This document shows, in pieces, positions 32,557 to 44,164 of a stretch of 64,000 bases of DNA (the first letter of the stretch is position 1; each line of letters starts with the position of its first letter). The translations under genes and the position numbers were made by a program. The DNA is taken from NCBI GenBank assembly GCA_034509495.1, contig CM067525.1, positions 16,418,478 through 16,482,477 on the forward strand, in the 5' to 3' direction. Below the pieces are notes generated by a model that was not told the DNA's origin, ran no database searches, and saw only the letters and a list, made by a program, of their open reading frames with translations. Origin of the DNA: Acestrorhynchus altus. Lineage: Eukaryota; Chordata; Actinopteri; Characiformes; Acestrorhynchidae.

Positions 32557-32649
32557 AAAACAAACCCAAATCCCAAAGCTACAGTAGATACAGCAGGATG
32601 TGGTTTATTATTACATTTCTGTTCCAATTATATGACTGATATACACTGA

Positions 32650-32990
32650 TCAGCCATAACATTATGACCTTATGATAACATAGCATTATGTCTTGTTTCT
32701 CCTCTCACTGTCCATTATTCTATCAGCTCCTCTGATCACACAGGAGCTCTTTGTGGTTCTATAAATCCAGACTGTAGTTCATCTGTTTCTCTGCAGACTT
32801 TATTCTCCTCCTTTCACCCTGATCTTCAATGATCAGGACCCCACAGGACCACCACAGAGCAGCTATGATGTGGGTGGTGGGTCATTCTCAGCACTGCAGT
32901 CACACTGACATGGTGGTGGTGTGTTAGTGTGTGTTGCTGGTACGAGTGGATCAGACACAGCAGTGCTGCTGGAGTGTTTAAACACTGTGC
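32650..32990 (+). mobile_element. Short inverted-repeat element, family A variant
   Basis: 'cactgatcagccataacatt' at the left, interior 'ctctgatcacacaggagctc' and 'gatcttcaatgatcaggacc', and the family A right end 'gctgctggagtgtttaaaca'. A sister copy lies at 46130-46360. Confidence 0.7.
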
Positions 32991-33139
32991 CCATGGTTGC
33001 CATGGTACAGACTGACTTTAAAAGATTGCTCTTTAGAAACATCAGCCTTGTATCTCCAGTACAAATCGAAAGTGACGGCTGATGTGGCACATTTGAGGCG
33101 GTGAGGCTACAATAAACTACACCTATCAACAGCAGACCC

Positions 33140-33560
33140 GGACCGAAACCCTGTACGAGCTTTTACCTCCTTTTAATTAAAGCAAACGCATCGATTTGTT
33201 CGGAGAAGAAAGCGGGAGCTAAACACACTCTAATGAATCTTTGCCGTGCGGGAACAGATGGTCTTTTTTGAAGTCCTTCATGAAAGACTGCCATTGTTTC
33301 CAATCCAAGAGCACAAGCAGCCTTTTACCGATCGATTGTACGACGAGCGTTCGCGTACGGAATCGATTCCATGGTAGTTATCAGGGCTGTGTACGTCAAG
33401 CGTGCAGCACAAAAAGAAAAGGACCTAAGGGAAAGCATCCCCTCATAAATCAGGTGATTTTTCACGGGCGTTAACAAAGGATTAATTCTTAATCCGTTTT
33501 GACAAAGTGCTGCTGAGCAAGTCCTCTGGGCCTGGCTGCTCCTTCAACACCGTTCAATAG
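33140..33560. promoter_or_regulatory. Unique block with paired TAATCC sites, possible conserved non-coding element
   Basis: About 420 bases free of repeats, CpG-containing, with 'cttttaattaaagc' at 33170-33183 and a perfect inverted pair GGATTA-attct-TAATCC at 33479-33495, a K50-type homeodomain palindrome. Function is inferred. Confidence 0.35.
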
Positions 33561-33589
33561 AGCGCAGCCAACACACTCATTCACCCACA

Positions 33590-33591
<2 letters not shown>

Positions 33592-33634
<43 letters not shown>

Positions 33635-33658
33635 ACACACACACACACACACACACAG
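33592..33658 (+). repeat. (CA)n microsatellite
   Basis: Two CA runs split by one GACA. Confidence 0.95.
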
Positions 33659-33811
33659 TTACATACATGATCCAATGAACACACTTGAATAAACTGCTTT
33701 TTGAGTATGTGTGTATGTGCATGGGATTCACGTATACCCACAAATACACTGCATGTAAGGCACAAGCACAGATATTTTATATCTATACTATATATTGATT
33801 GTGTTAAAAAA

Positions 33812-33992
33812 GTCCAGTAGCCGGTATTAAAGATCAGCAGTGTAGTTACTGAAACTGTATCAGAAACACAGTCCGGTAGCCGGTATTAAAGATCAGTAAC
33901 AGTGTAGTTACTGAAACTGTATCAGAAACACAGTCCGGTAGCCGGTATTAAAGATCAGCAGTGTAGTTACTGTAACTGTATCGGAAACAGTC
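33812..33992 (+). repeat. About 60-bp tandem repeat, three units
   Basis: Units of 59, 62 and 58 bases, each starting 'gtccggtagccggtattaaa' (the first with one change). The middle unit has a three-base insertion after 'gatcag'. Confidence 0.95.
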
Positions 33993-34225
33993 TTGCAGTT
34001 TCAGAAGCAATGTTGGTGAATGGACTCAGGACTTGGTTGCTATGACAACACAAATATAGGCATTTTATTTACTATCCAAACCCAGCAGTGACTGTGCAGG
34101 TCTTCTGAGTTTGGACGGATCTGGACCAATTGTGGATGCTTTCTTTGGGGACTCACTCACTCTGACTCACTCTGTTCACACCTGAACTGATTACTTATGT
34201 AGAAAAGTGCAATTCCTCATTAACC

Positions 34226-34233
34226 CACACACA

Positions 34234-34295
<62 letters not shown>

Positions 34296-34296
34296 T
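34226..34296 (+). repeat. (CA)n microsatellite
   Basis: CA array interrupted by two CATA units. Confidence 0.95.
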
Positions 34297-34402
34297 TTAT
34301 ACATGGCAGTAATACATCCAATGGCGGGCTTTATGCAGGGTGTGTGTTAACACTCATGTAGGCTCCCACATGATGAATGGGAATATAAAGCTTGCCATAC
34401 TT

Positions 34403-34403
<1 letters not shown>

Positions 34404-34474
<71 letters not shown>

Positions 34475-34511
34475 TACACACACACACACACAGACACACA
34501 CACACACACAG
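34404..34511 (+). repeat. (CA)n microsatellite
   Basis: CA array with CAGA and TACA interruptions. Confidence 0.95.
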
Positions 34512-34546
34512 TCCTATACAAAAGCCCAGTCTAAGTCCTTTAGATT

Positions 34547-34547
<1 letters not shown>

Positions 34548-34612
<65 letters not shown>
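34548..34612 (+). repeat. (CA)n microsatellite
   Basis: About 32 CA units. Confidence 0.95.
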
Positions 34613-34616
<4 letters not shown>

Positions 34617-34774
34617 CTTCCCACCTGCTGTAATATCTCAGTCCAGCGCTGTCGTGCCAATATTGGTTTTCTGCTTTACACACAGAGAGGATGATGCAGC
34701 TCAGGCCTGCGTAGCTCTCACTGCACAGTGAAATGAAATGTGACTGACACACCTGAGAGCTGTGTGATACCAAT

Positions 34775-36065
34775 ACACTGTAACTAATACACTATTATTA
34801 AAACACTGTTATTAAAACACTGTTATTAATACACTGTTATTAATACAAATATGACTAATACACTGTTATTAATATACTGTTATTAATACACTGTTATTAA
34901 TACACTGTAACTAATACACTGTTATTAATATACTGTTATTAATACACTGTTATTAATACACTGTAACTAATACACTATTATTAATACACTGTTATTAATA
35001 CACTGTTATTAATACACTGTTATTAATGCAAATATGACTAATACACTGTTATTAATACACTGTTATTAATACACTGTTATTTAAACACTGTTATTAATAC
35101 AGTGTTATTAATACAAATATGACTAATGCACTGTTATTAATATACTGTTATTAATACACTGTAACTAATACACTATTATTAATATACTGTTATTAATACA
35201 CTGTAACTAATACACTATTATTAATACACTGTTATTAATACACTGTTATTAATGCAAATGTGACTAATACACTTATTAATACACTGTTATTAATACACTG
35301 TTATTAATACACTGTAACTAATACACTATTATTAATACAGTGTTATTAATACACTGTTATTAAAACACTGCTATTAATGCAAATATTACTAATACACTGT
35401 TATTAATACACTGTTATTAATACACTGTAACTAATACACTATTATTAATACACTGTTATTAATACACTGTTATTAATACACTGTTATTAATGCAAATATG
35501 ACTAATACACTGTTATTAATACACTGTTATTAATACACTGTTATTTAAACACTGTTATTAATACAGTGTTATTAATACAAATATGACTAATGCACTGTTA
35601 TTAATATACTGTTATTAATACACTGTAACTAATACACTATTATTAATATACTGTTATTAATACACTGTAACTAATACACTATTATTAATACACTGTTATT
35701 AATACACTGTTATTAATGCAAATGTGACTAATACACTTATTAATACACTGTTATTAATACACTGTTATTAATACACTGTAACTAATACACTATTATTAAT
35801 ACAGTGTTATTAATACACTGTTATTAAAACACTGCTATTAATGCAAATATGACTAATACACTGTTATTAATACACTGTTATTAATGCAAATATGACTAAT
35901 ACACTGTTATTAATACACTGTTATTAATGCAAATATGACTATTACACTGTTATTAATACACTGTTATTAATACACTGTTATTAATGCTAATATGACTATT
36001 ACACTGTTATTAATACACTGTTATTAATACACTGTTATTAATGGACATGTTACTAATACACTGCT
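34775..36065 (+). repeat. AT-rich satellite, 14-15-bp unit, 464-bp higher-order repeat
   Basis: The basic unit is 'tactgttattaatacac'-like (ACACTGTTATTAAT), about 90 copies. Variant units recur in fixed order: 'ttaaacactg' at 35081 and 35545, 'acttattaat' at 35271 and 35735, 'ctgtaactaa' at 34961 and 35425, each exactly 464 bases apart. The tail (36065-36300) decays into looser ACTAAT units. Confidence 0.95.
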
Positions 36066-36309
36066 TTCAATGCAACTGTTACTAATATCAATGTGAGTTT
36101 TACTAATACATTTATTAATGTTACTGTAACTAATGCAAGTGTTACTAATACAGTTAATAATGTAACTTACGTTATTAATGCCGTTACTAAAGCAACTGTT
36201 AATAATACAGTTACATTTGCAGGTGTTAAAAATCCCACTGTTAGTAGTGCTACTGTGAATTTTACGGCTTTAATGCAACTGAAATGCAACTAAAAATGCA
36301 ACTATCGTA

Positions 36310-37000
36310 AAAATACATTATAGAGTAGAACACTGTTATTAAAGCTAATTAATGCATCTGTTACTGATGCATTGTTACTAACGAGCCCTGTTACCTGCTG
36401 ACACACATCGATCATTAAAATCAAGTAGGGAGACGTGGGGTAAATGAATCTGGACAGGTCAGTGCTGTGCGTTGTGAGCACGATGGGTTAGTATCACATC
36501 ATTTGTGACACTGTCTTGTCGGGTACAGAACAGCCAGACGAGTGTTCCACACTCAGTAGGATTCTGAAAGAATCAGTTAAAGTTGGGACCACAAATTATT
36601 GAAAGACGATGCAAGTAATTTGTGGCTCTTTGATGAATACAAACGTTCTGTCCTCTAAATGATCAGTGTTTGACTAGCTAAAGGCTGACCTTATCATTTA
36701 GCCTGGATCAATGCAGTCACGTCAACGCGCAAGAACAAAGCGCTGTTTAATTTGCAACAGCGCGTCCCTCACACCTTTACAAAGGTCAAGGTGAAGAACA
36801 GAGACTCAAACACACACAGCCGGATTTATGGAACAAACATCAGTGTCTGTATTGATCCAAGACTTAGACAATGTCAAAGTAGGTCTGGAAATATCTAAGA
36901 CCCCCAGGGCAGCCCCTCGTCATAGTCACATTTATTCGTTACTCATGTCATTTTTATGTAATTATGTAAACGTTAAAGCAGGTGATTGGTTCATTATTTA
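36310..37000. other. Anonymous sequence
   Basis: 36410-36840 looks unique. No gene or element recognised. Confidence 0.35.
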
Positions 37001-37009
37001 AATGTGAAC

Positions 37010-37092
37010 AATGGCCACTTTATTAGAAACACCCCCCTTATATTCCACTCATTAGAAACACTGGCCACTTTATTAGAAACACCCACCTCTAG
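37010..37092 (+). repeat. Two GGCCACTTTATTAGAAACAC core repeats
   Basis: Two spaced copies of the core shared with the three minisatellites of this window. A single copy lies near 37826. Confidence 0.8.
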
Positions 37093-37129
37093 GCTGAATG
37101 ATGTTGGTCTCAACTCCAACAACTTAATC

Positions 37130-37250
37130 TACATCTAACCTAAAGTTAACCTAAACCTGACCTTATCCTACACCTTAATCTACACCTAAACCTAAACTTA
37201 ACCTAAACCTGACCTTATCCTACACCTTAATCTACACCTAAACCTAACCT
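37130..37250 (+). repeat. 52-bp CCTAAACC-rich tandem duplication
   Basis: 'ctaaacctgaccttatccta' starts at 37151 and 37203, a 52-base period. Rich in CCTAA but not true telomere repeats. Confidence 0.85.
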
Positions 37251-37584
37251 TTCTGTGTGTGCTAATCAGTGGTACACTTTTCCATTATCCTGCTCATTAA
37301 CTGCATAATGGATTAGCTCCGTAACTCCACCACAAAACTAAAGGAGCTTCAGGAATGTCAGGCATCAAACTCTGGAATGCCTGGCTTTAGTTCAGCAGAG
37401 GTAAAGGAGAACATGTGAATTTGGTGTTTCTCTGAACTAACGCTGTGAGATGTTGTGACGGCTGACTGAAATAAAGACAAATCAAATCCCAGAATGCTCC
37501 TTGCTCTTTGTCTGAGATTCCAGTAAACAGCAATAAGTCTGCTCTCTGTCTGCGTCTCTCCGTCTCTCATGTTTCTCTTCCCAG

Positions 37585-37633
37585 AAAGGCTAGAAAGACA
37601 GAGCGCTCCTCTGCATCCAACAGAAAAGGCAAA
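37585..37633 (+). other. Candidate 49-base internal exon (speculative)
   Basis: A strong pyrimidine tract with CAG (to 37584) precedes, and AAA|GTAAGA follows. Read with one leading base the segment encodes KARKTERSSASNRKGK, a basic serine-rich stretch, ending in phase 0. A second frame is also open. No family recognised. A chance pair of splice sites is quite possible. Confidence 0.2.
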
Positions 37634-37739
37634 GTAAGATCGTCGGTAACCACAGACGCAGACAAGGAGGCATCCACTTATTCACGGAATCTCCCAGCGA
37701 GGCAGAGTGTCACTGGGAAGAGAGCATCAACCTGAAAAG

Positions 37740-39060
37740 AGGAAAAACAGAGCAGAGAGAAACACGTGTTTAATGTTCTGCAGAACAGATACATTCAGCT
37801 GTTCCGAGGACAAATTATTACCCCTGGCCACTTTATTAGAAACCGCACTCTCGTATGGACCCAAACTGGGCACCAAAACAAAGGGAACTGAAATTAAAAT
37901 GTAGATTTAGATTAACTGAAGACATATTTGTGTAGTCTAAGGTGTCCTCGTGATAACAGTATCTGGTTTGTGTGTCTCCTAAAACTAAATTTCTAATTTC
38001 TGGTGAATAAAAGTACGTCAAACTATGCAAATGTCCTACTAAACTGTCCTTGAGTTAGACCACAAACCCTTTATATTTACACATCGAACCAAACAACATG
38101 TATCCTGGAAGTTCCCATTCCCAGCAAGCCCACCCTTCGGCTCCGAAATCCCACTTGCAGCTCTGCGGATCTTTGTTTTTTCTCCCCTGTGAAAAATTGC
38201 ATTTATGTGCTGGGATTTACTGATAGCATATCTGTGGCCAAGCTGGTTGCGTGGTATAGGGGTGTAGCATTGATGATGGATGGTGCAATATCCGCTATTT
38301 CTGGCTGGAAGCGGCCTTCTCACATTCTGTGTATGGAAGTGTTTATGTCCGTGTGTGTGCGTGAGGGTCTGGTTATTCTAGAGAAAGCCACCCGGCACTG
38401 ACTCTCCATTATTAATGATTAAGTCTCTGAAGGAAAAACTATCCAGAGAGAAAGTCGCCGTCAGACTGATAATAAATACAACTGAAACTACAGGTGTTCC
38501 TGCAAAACACTGAGAACCCAAAGACAAAAACACCTGCACTTTGGGTGGCTGTGGCTGAAACAGTCCCCTAGTCTGTCGGTTAGATAATTCGCTTGATTGT
38601 GATCAGATTCTGCTGGTCTAAATGAATAACCTGCAAACTGATTGTCTCTTTTTGTTGCAGTGTCCAGTGTCCACCTCACGTTTTCTGTTTAAAGAGCTGA
38701 AACAGGATCTATAGTACATACTGTGACTCTCTGCACATCAACTGGTGACTCCTGTGACAAATGTCTTCGTTCTTGTCAAGGGCTGAAGTTAGAGATACAA
38801 GGAATCTGATCACTGGTTGACACAGGACTGGGACTTAGTCTCACTGACCAAACACAAGACAGGAATCATGTTGTCCCCAAACTGGATTGCATAGTCCTAA
38901 ACCTTTCATTACAAGTGAAGATTTTGTGGATTTAGCCTTGAATGGTCAGAAGACTGAATGACCCTGTGATGGACAGGGGGTATGTCTTCCTTGTGGTGGC
39001 GTAGGTTCTGGACCCATCATGACCGTTGGACTGTATAATGTTGAGATGTAATTTTACAGA
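37740..39060. other. Anonymous sequence, mostly unique
   Basis: No repeat dominates and no recognisable gene. 38080-38400 holds overlapping open frames on both strands with no family signature. Confidence 0.35.
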
Positions 39061-39069
39061 TGTAAAGTG

Positions 39070-39465
39070 TCCTCTCTGTATGTTCTCAGTGTCCTCTCTG
39101 GAGGACTTTCAAGTAGATTTTGCAGCATTGCTGTGAGGATTTGGTTGCATTCAGTGACAAGACTATTAGTGAGGTAAGGCTGTTGGATGATCACCACCCT
39201 GCTTCATCCCCAACTCTACTGGATGGAGCACCAACAATTCCAAAGAACACAGTTCCACTGCTCCACAGTTCAGTGCTGGGGGGCTTTATACCCTCTGGTC
39301 CACACCTGGTATTAGACGTGGAGAAAATAGGGTCATGTTTGTTTATCTGCTCCAGAGAGTCCTGTTCTTTTGGCAGTTCTTCTCTACAGGGACTAAACAA
39401 GCTTGTGCATTTGCACATCTGTGTCAGCAACGAGTGCAACTTAAGGTAGCTGAACATGTTCAGTA
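39070..39465 (+). mobile_element. Family D short element, partial
   Basis: Contains 'gaggatttggttgcattcag' (39136) and 'ccaaagaacacagttccact' (39240), and the right half to 'caacgagtgcaacttaaggt' (39427). The left terminal inverted repeat is missing. Confidence 0.8.
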
Positions 39466-39479
39466 GAAGTGTATGAAGC

Positions 39480-39960
39480 TTTGATCCAAACAGAAAACGC
39501 ACTCTCGGGAAGAGTCGCTGGATAAAGTCGTTCCCTCTCTCTCTTTAGCTCAGCAGAACGACGCTCCTTTGATCTCCTCCTTTCTCCACCTCTCTCAAAT
39601 GACACTTAAAGCACCGCTGCCACCAGACAACCGTCAGCTGACTCCGCACTCCGCCTGTTCAGACCGGCGCCTTTTGCGGAGGTGGATCCAGCTTCATTAT
39701 CCCGATTCACATCTGATGAGAACCCAGAGAGAGTTCTTTCGTCTCTAAGGTGTATCGACCTCCACACATGGCCTGTTCTCTCACTCCCCCCCGGCTCACA
39801 ATCGCTCACTTTTTTCCATTTGAATGTTATCTCTTAATTACATTTCTCCAGTCTGTCGCCTGATAGGCCCGGCTTCTGAGGGGCTGCACACACAAACTGG
39901 GGTAGTCTCAACGAGTGTGACAAATTGAAACTCCTTCCTTCCCTATGATTCAAATCAGTT
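39480..39960. promoter_or_regulatory. Unique CpG-containing block, possible conserved non-coding element
   Basis: About 480 bases free of known repeats, with a balanced base composition unlike the flanks and a TCTTAATTACATT stretch near 39830. Function inferred from composition only. Confidence 0.25.
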
Positions 39961-39969
39961 CTTTAACAA

Positions 39970-40815
39970 AGATCAAATTCACAGAATTGAGAATGGGAGG
40001 CGATTGGGAGGCGGTACGGAATGCTGTTATCTATCAAAAAAAATGACGAAACGGGCCAAACATTCCTCAAAATTCCATGCTTTATTCCATGTTTACAGAT
40101 AACAGAGTCATACAGTCAAAAAAACAGGTTATAGATTATTAAACACCTCCATACAGTCTGAAGCAAGAGCGAGATGTTTCAGATATGCACCGTGACACCT
40201 GCTCTACATAAGCTTACATTATTCATCAGCGTCTTGTTAATGAAATTTGTTGAATCTGTTGAAAATTGGTCATCCAGAGAATTTTTGAGCTGAAAATTTC
40301 ATTTGAATCATTTATAATTATTGTTACTGCCACCTTAAATACGAAGGTGGCACATTTTTGACAATACTGTATAGTCTTGCTGTCCTCTCTGTGTCCTCTA
40401 GGTGTAGGTGTAAAAACTGTCTCTATTAATTATTATTAATTATTAATATTACTTATATATAGATGTCCCATCACCCCCCCCCCCCCCCCCCATGTATTGT
40501 AATGCAGTGCCATCTGCATGAGCCTGAACTTACTACCACCTTAAACACACGGGGGGGGGACAGACTGGTGACCCCATCACAAATGATTGGCTATTGTGGT
40601 TCAAAGTACAAAGTCTCAGCAGTTTGAGTGCTTTGTCTACATCTTATGTAAACAGCTGGACAATTAAGCTTTCACCGTGAGTCGTGAATGGACTTCTGAG
40701 ATGTTCATTTGAAGTAGACTTCACCATCATTGTCTCTCCAGACTCTGACTGTATGGCACAAGTCTCCATAAAATGGCTTATGGATTTTTATTCCCGTTCT
40801 TTCATGTGAGAGTCT
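39970..40815. other. Anonymous sequence with poly-C tract
   Basis: A pure C run of about 18 at 40473-40490. A small fragment near 40500-40550 is shared with 54620-54680. No gene. Confidence 0.4.
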
Positions 40816-40825
40816 CCATGGCATG

Positions 40826-40827
40826 AG

Positions 40828-40880
<53 letters not shown>

Positions 40881-40888
40881 GAGAGATA
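40826..40888 (+). repeat. (GA)n microsatellite
   Basis: About 30 GA units with one interruption. Confidence 0.95.
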
Positions 40889-40961
40889 CATCATCCATCT
40901 CAGGTTACTTCACTCCATATCTCTCCCAGTCAAGCTCTTATCTGCCTCACTGCCTTTGATC

Positions 40962-40963
<2 letters not shown>

Positions 40964-41033
<70 letters not shown>

Positions 41034-41034
41034 T
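40964..41034 (+). repeat. (TG)n microsatellite
   Basis: About 32 TG units. A shorter run lies at 41110-41132. Confidence 0.95.
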
Positions 41035-41245
41035 TGAAGGTCATGTCTAAAAGCTTTCCCAGGTTTCGATAAGCTTGAAGCCAGCCTCTATGCAATCCTG
41101 TGCCACCTCAGTGTGTGTGTGTGTGTGTGTGTATACATCTAAAAGCTGTTCTTTCACAGCTCACACACCACCTCCCACTGACCAACCACCATATGAGCTA
41201 ATCCACTGGGATCTATTCAAACCACTACACTGCCTTCCTTTGAAA

Positions 41246-41455
41246 CACCTTGTGCTTCCACTCACCGGCCACTTTACTGGAAACACCCACCTTGTGCTTC
41301 CACTCACTGGCCACTTTACTGGAAACACCCACCTTCTGCTTCCACTCACCGGCCACTTTATTGGGAACACTCACCTTGTGCTTCCACTCATTGGCCACTT
41401 TATTGGAAACACTCACCTTGTGCTTCCACTCACCGGCCACTTTTTTGGAAATGCA
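41246..41455 (+). repeat. 42-bp minisatellite with GGCCACTTTATTGGAAACAC core
   Basis: Five units of 42 bases, each 'caccttgtgcttccactcac' followed by the core, with small substitutions. Opposite strand orientation to the FRG1 intron 1 array, same core. Confidence 0.95.
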
Positions 41456-41459
41456 TCAG

Positions 41460-41990
41460 TATGGAAGCTGTGACTCTGCCTTTAAGATTAATGATTTCCG
41501 GAATCCAGTGTTGCCGTCTCTAAAACAACGCTCTGTTGTCTTCGGCTTATCTCTCCCGGTTGGGCCTTGTGGGCCGACACAGCCTGTCATGCAGGTCATA
41601 AACTCCTTGTAAAGTTAGGAAGGTCATAAACCCTCGTCATGGGTGGTGCCTTCATGGCTGGTCATGAAAAAACGCAAAAAAAGACATTGAATGTCTTTGT
41701 CTTCATATGATAAGAAGCAGTAAGTTCATGTGGTCATGCAGGACAACACGGTCCGAGTGGCCTTCGTCCACTATTGTTCCGCTGGTAAGATCAGTATTCA
41801 TCATATGTCACGTTTTTCTGACTGTAACGTCTGGAAGGTGTATTTATTTACGTAGAGAGAAACGAATTCACTAGTTATGCATATCATTATCGAGCAGGTC
41901 AATGAAGTAGAACGTAGGACATTTCCAGGCCCCTTTCTTTGGACCCTATGAGACATGGGACCCTGAGAATATTGGACCATACTAATATTT
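41460..41990. other. Anonymous sequence
   Basis: No recognised gene or repeat. Confidence 0.35.
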
Positions 41991-41999
41991 GATTCTGTG

Positions 42000-42150
42000 G
42001 ACAAAAAAATTAGATCTTCATTTGAACTATAGAGAGATGGAGGTGACACAACTAAACACATACGACTGAAGAAATGTCTTTTAAACATCATTTGCAAAAA
42101 ATAATTATTAAAAATGTAATTTCTTTGGGACGAAAATGTTCAGACACCCA
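42000..42150. mobile_element. Tc1-type terminal fragment
   Basis: 'cttttaaacatcatttgcaa' through 'cacccacacatttattac' resembles the sequence at 60770-60860, which adjoins a Tc1 transposase remnant. Confidence 0.5.
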
Positions 42151-42159
42151 CACATTTAT

Positions 42160-42495
42160 TACGATGGACAGCACACTTTGAGAACATAGTACCCTGGGAA
42201 AGTAAAATCCTGGAAACATAAGACTTTGAGAACATAGGATCCTTTAAACATAGAACCCTGGAATTGTAGGACCATGGAAACATAGGACCACTGGGAATTT
42301 GGTTCTGGAGAAATAGAACCCCTGGGGACATTGGGCTCAGAAATGAATGAGCTTGGATGCATATGAGCCTGGAAACATAGGGCCCAGTAACAAAGTACCC
42401 TCAGAACAGGGCTCTTAAAAGAACATAACATCCAGGAATTTATCATCCTGGAAATAAGGGACCCAGAGAACACAAGAACCTGGAAGCATCCTGGC
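42160..42495 (+). repeat. Degenerate 'ggaaacataggaccctgg' tandem repeat, array 1
   Basis: About 17 diverged units of 18-21 bases (GAAACATAGGACC type). A second array lies at 43435-43780. Confidence 0.8.
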
Positions 42496-42499
42496 CTTC

Positions 42500-42870
42500 A
42501 GGACATATATGCGTATGTTTATGCTGAGTTTAAAATAAACCTCGACCATTCCGTTCCTGATACACACTCAGTGTGTTGCTAGATGATCGTTCGTTAGCGT
42601 GGGCCCGTATTTAGATGCAGCAGTCGTGCGGGTCTCTTCAATCGGAATTGATATTTGTTGGTGCTCTGATTATTACACCACGCTGCTGAACCTTTAACCA
42701 GCATTTACATACAACACTGTTCTGCCCTGGAGAGCGATGATTATTCATCCCTGTGTGGCCTTTTGTATGTAAAGCAGTCACCCACACGCTGTTCTGCGGT
42801 CGGAGTGGAAGGCTTCTGTTCCTCTTCTTCTCCAAATGTTCTCCCTCTGTTTCCTCTGTATATTTCCCTC

Positions 42871-42930
<60 letters not shown>

Positions 42931-43330
42931 AGGATTACTGTTCAGACAGAGGGTGGTCTGTGTGTGGGAGAAAACTCCACTGATTGAGGCCCAGGAGTGT
43001 CATTTGCTACAAGATGGTGTGCGTGAAGAGGGCTAGAAGTGTGTGGTGTGTGCATGTCCTGCCAGCTCTAATGGAAGCCTCTAGAAAGCTCAAAAGAGGC
43101 ATACAGTGAAGCCTCCTTCCTTAAATGCGAGTCTGGTGCACCGGCCACACGAATAACACACCCAGTGGCCAGGAAATAAAGGCGCGCTTGGCTGAAAACG
43201 GCAGCTGAATCGATGCCGGAGGATTTGTTCAACACTGATGAGCCACAAAATCTATACAAATTGACTCGCTCGTCTTCAAAGTTGTAAATAAACCAAAAGG
43301 ATGTCGGCACTCAACTGTTACTAATACCAC
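42500..43330. other. Anonymous sequence with (CT)n array
   Basis: (CT)n at 42872-42928. 42560-42830 and 43060-43320 look unique. No gene recognised. Confidence 0.4.
42872..42928 (+). repeat. (CT)n microsatellite
   Basis: About 28 CT units. Confidence 0.97.
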
Positions 43331-43434
43331 ACCTTGCTAAACGTTTAAGAATGCTGCTTCCTTAAGTGTTCAACAAGTAGAACCTGGTAGAACCGCCTGG
43401 TGCAATAGTGAGGGTAGCTTCTACCAGCTGGGAA

Positions 43435-43790
43435 GATGGCTCTAGAAACATAGCACCCTGGAACCAATACCGTGCAAATGTAAGACCCTGGATCCATAAT
43501 ACTCATAGCACAACATAGGACGCCTAGAAACAAATCCACTAGGGCCTTAGGACCATGAAAAAAGAGAACCCGGGAAACATCGGGCTCTGGGAACGTAAGA
43601 CCCTATAAACCCGGGACTCTTAGGATTGGGAAATTTAGGATACTGATAAAAATGGACCCTTGTGGCATGTGTCCTTGAAAACATAAGAGCATGGAGACTC
43701 TTGAGACAGAGGACCCTGGAAAGGTTGGCCCCAGAAATGAAGGACCCTGGGGACATATGACTTTAAAATCATAGGGTCCCTGGGAAGATT
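43435..43790 (+). repeat. Degenerate 'ggaaacataggaccctgg' tandem repeat, array 2
   Basis: Same unit type as 42160-42495 but more decayed. The two arrays are about 0.95 kb apart in the same orientation. Confidence 0.75.
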
Positions 43791-43794
43791 TGTG

Positions 43795-44160
43795 CGCTGG
43801 TTGAGATTTGTGTACAGGTTCCCAGTAAATCAAACTCCGAACTTCCATTTCTTGGTAACAAAGCCATCCCAGCAGATACAGTAGCTCTGTTAGTGTGGTC
43901 AAGCACAGACATCACCTGTCTGTTCTGATCTTCAAAAAGGCTCTCAGCCCTTTGTGAAGCTCTCGTGGATATAGTCCAGATGAAGACAGGGGTGCAGAAC
44001 ATGTTTTGGCGACTGGTGATTAATCTGAGCTTTGATGTCCAGGCTTAAGTGGCTCTTCACCGTGAATAAACCATGGGCATTCGCTTCTGTAAACACATGA
44101 AAGAACCTCGACCTTCTCAGGGCCACCCGCGGAAGCTGCCTCTGCATTCCCAACATGGGC
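43795..44160 (-). other. Unassigned open region
   Basis: Two overlapping minus-strand open stretches (43769-44002 and 43944-44156) with no start-context support or family match. Could be a decayed transposon coding part or chance. Confidence 0.2.
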
Positions 44161-44164
44161 GGCT

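Noticed and set aside
36093..36293. 66-codon Asn/Val/Thr-rich frame
   Set aside because: It is the decayed tail of the AT-rich satellite.
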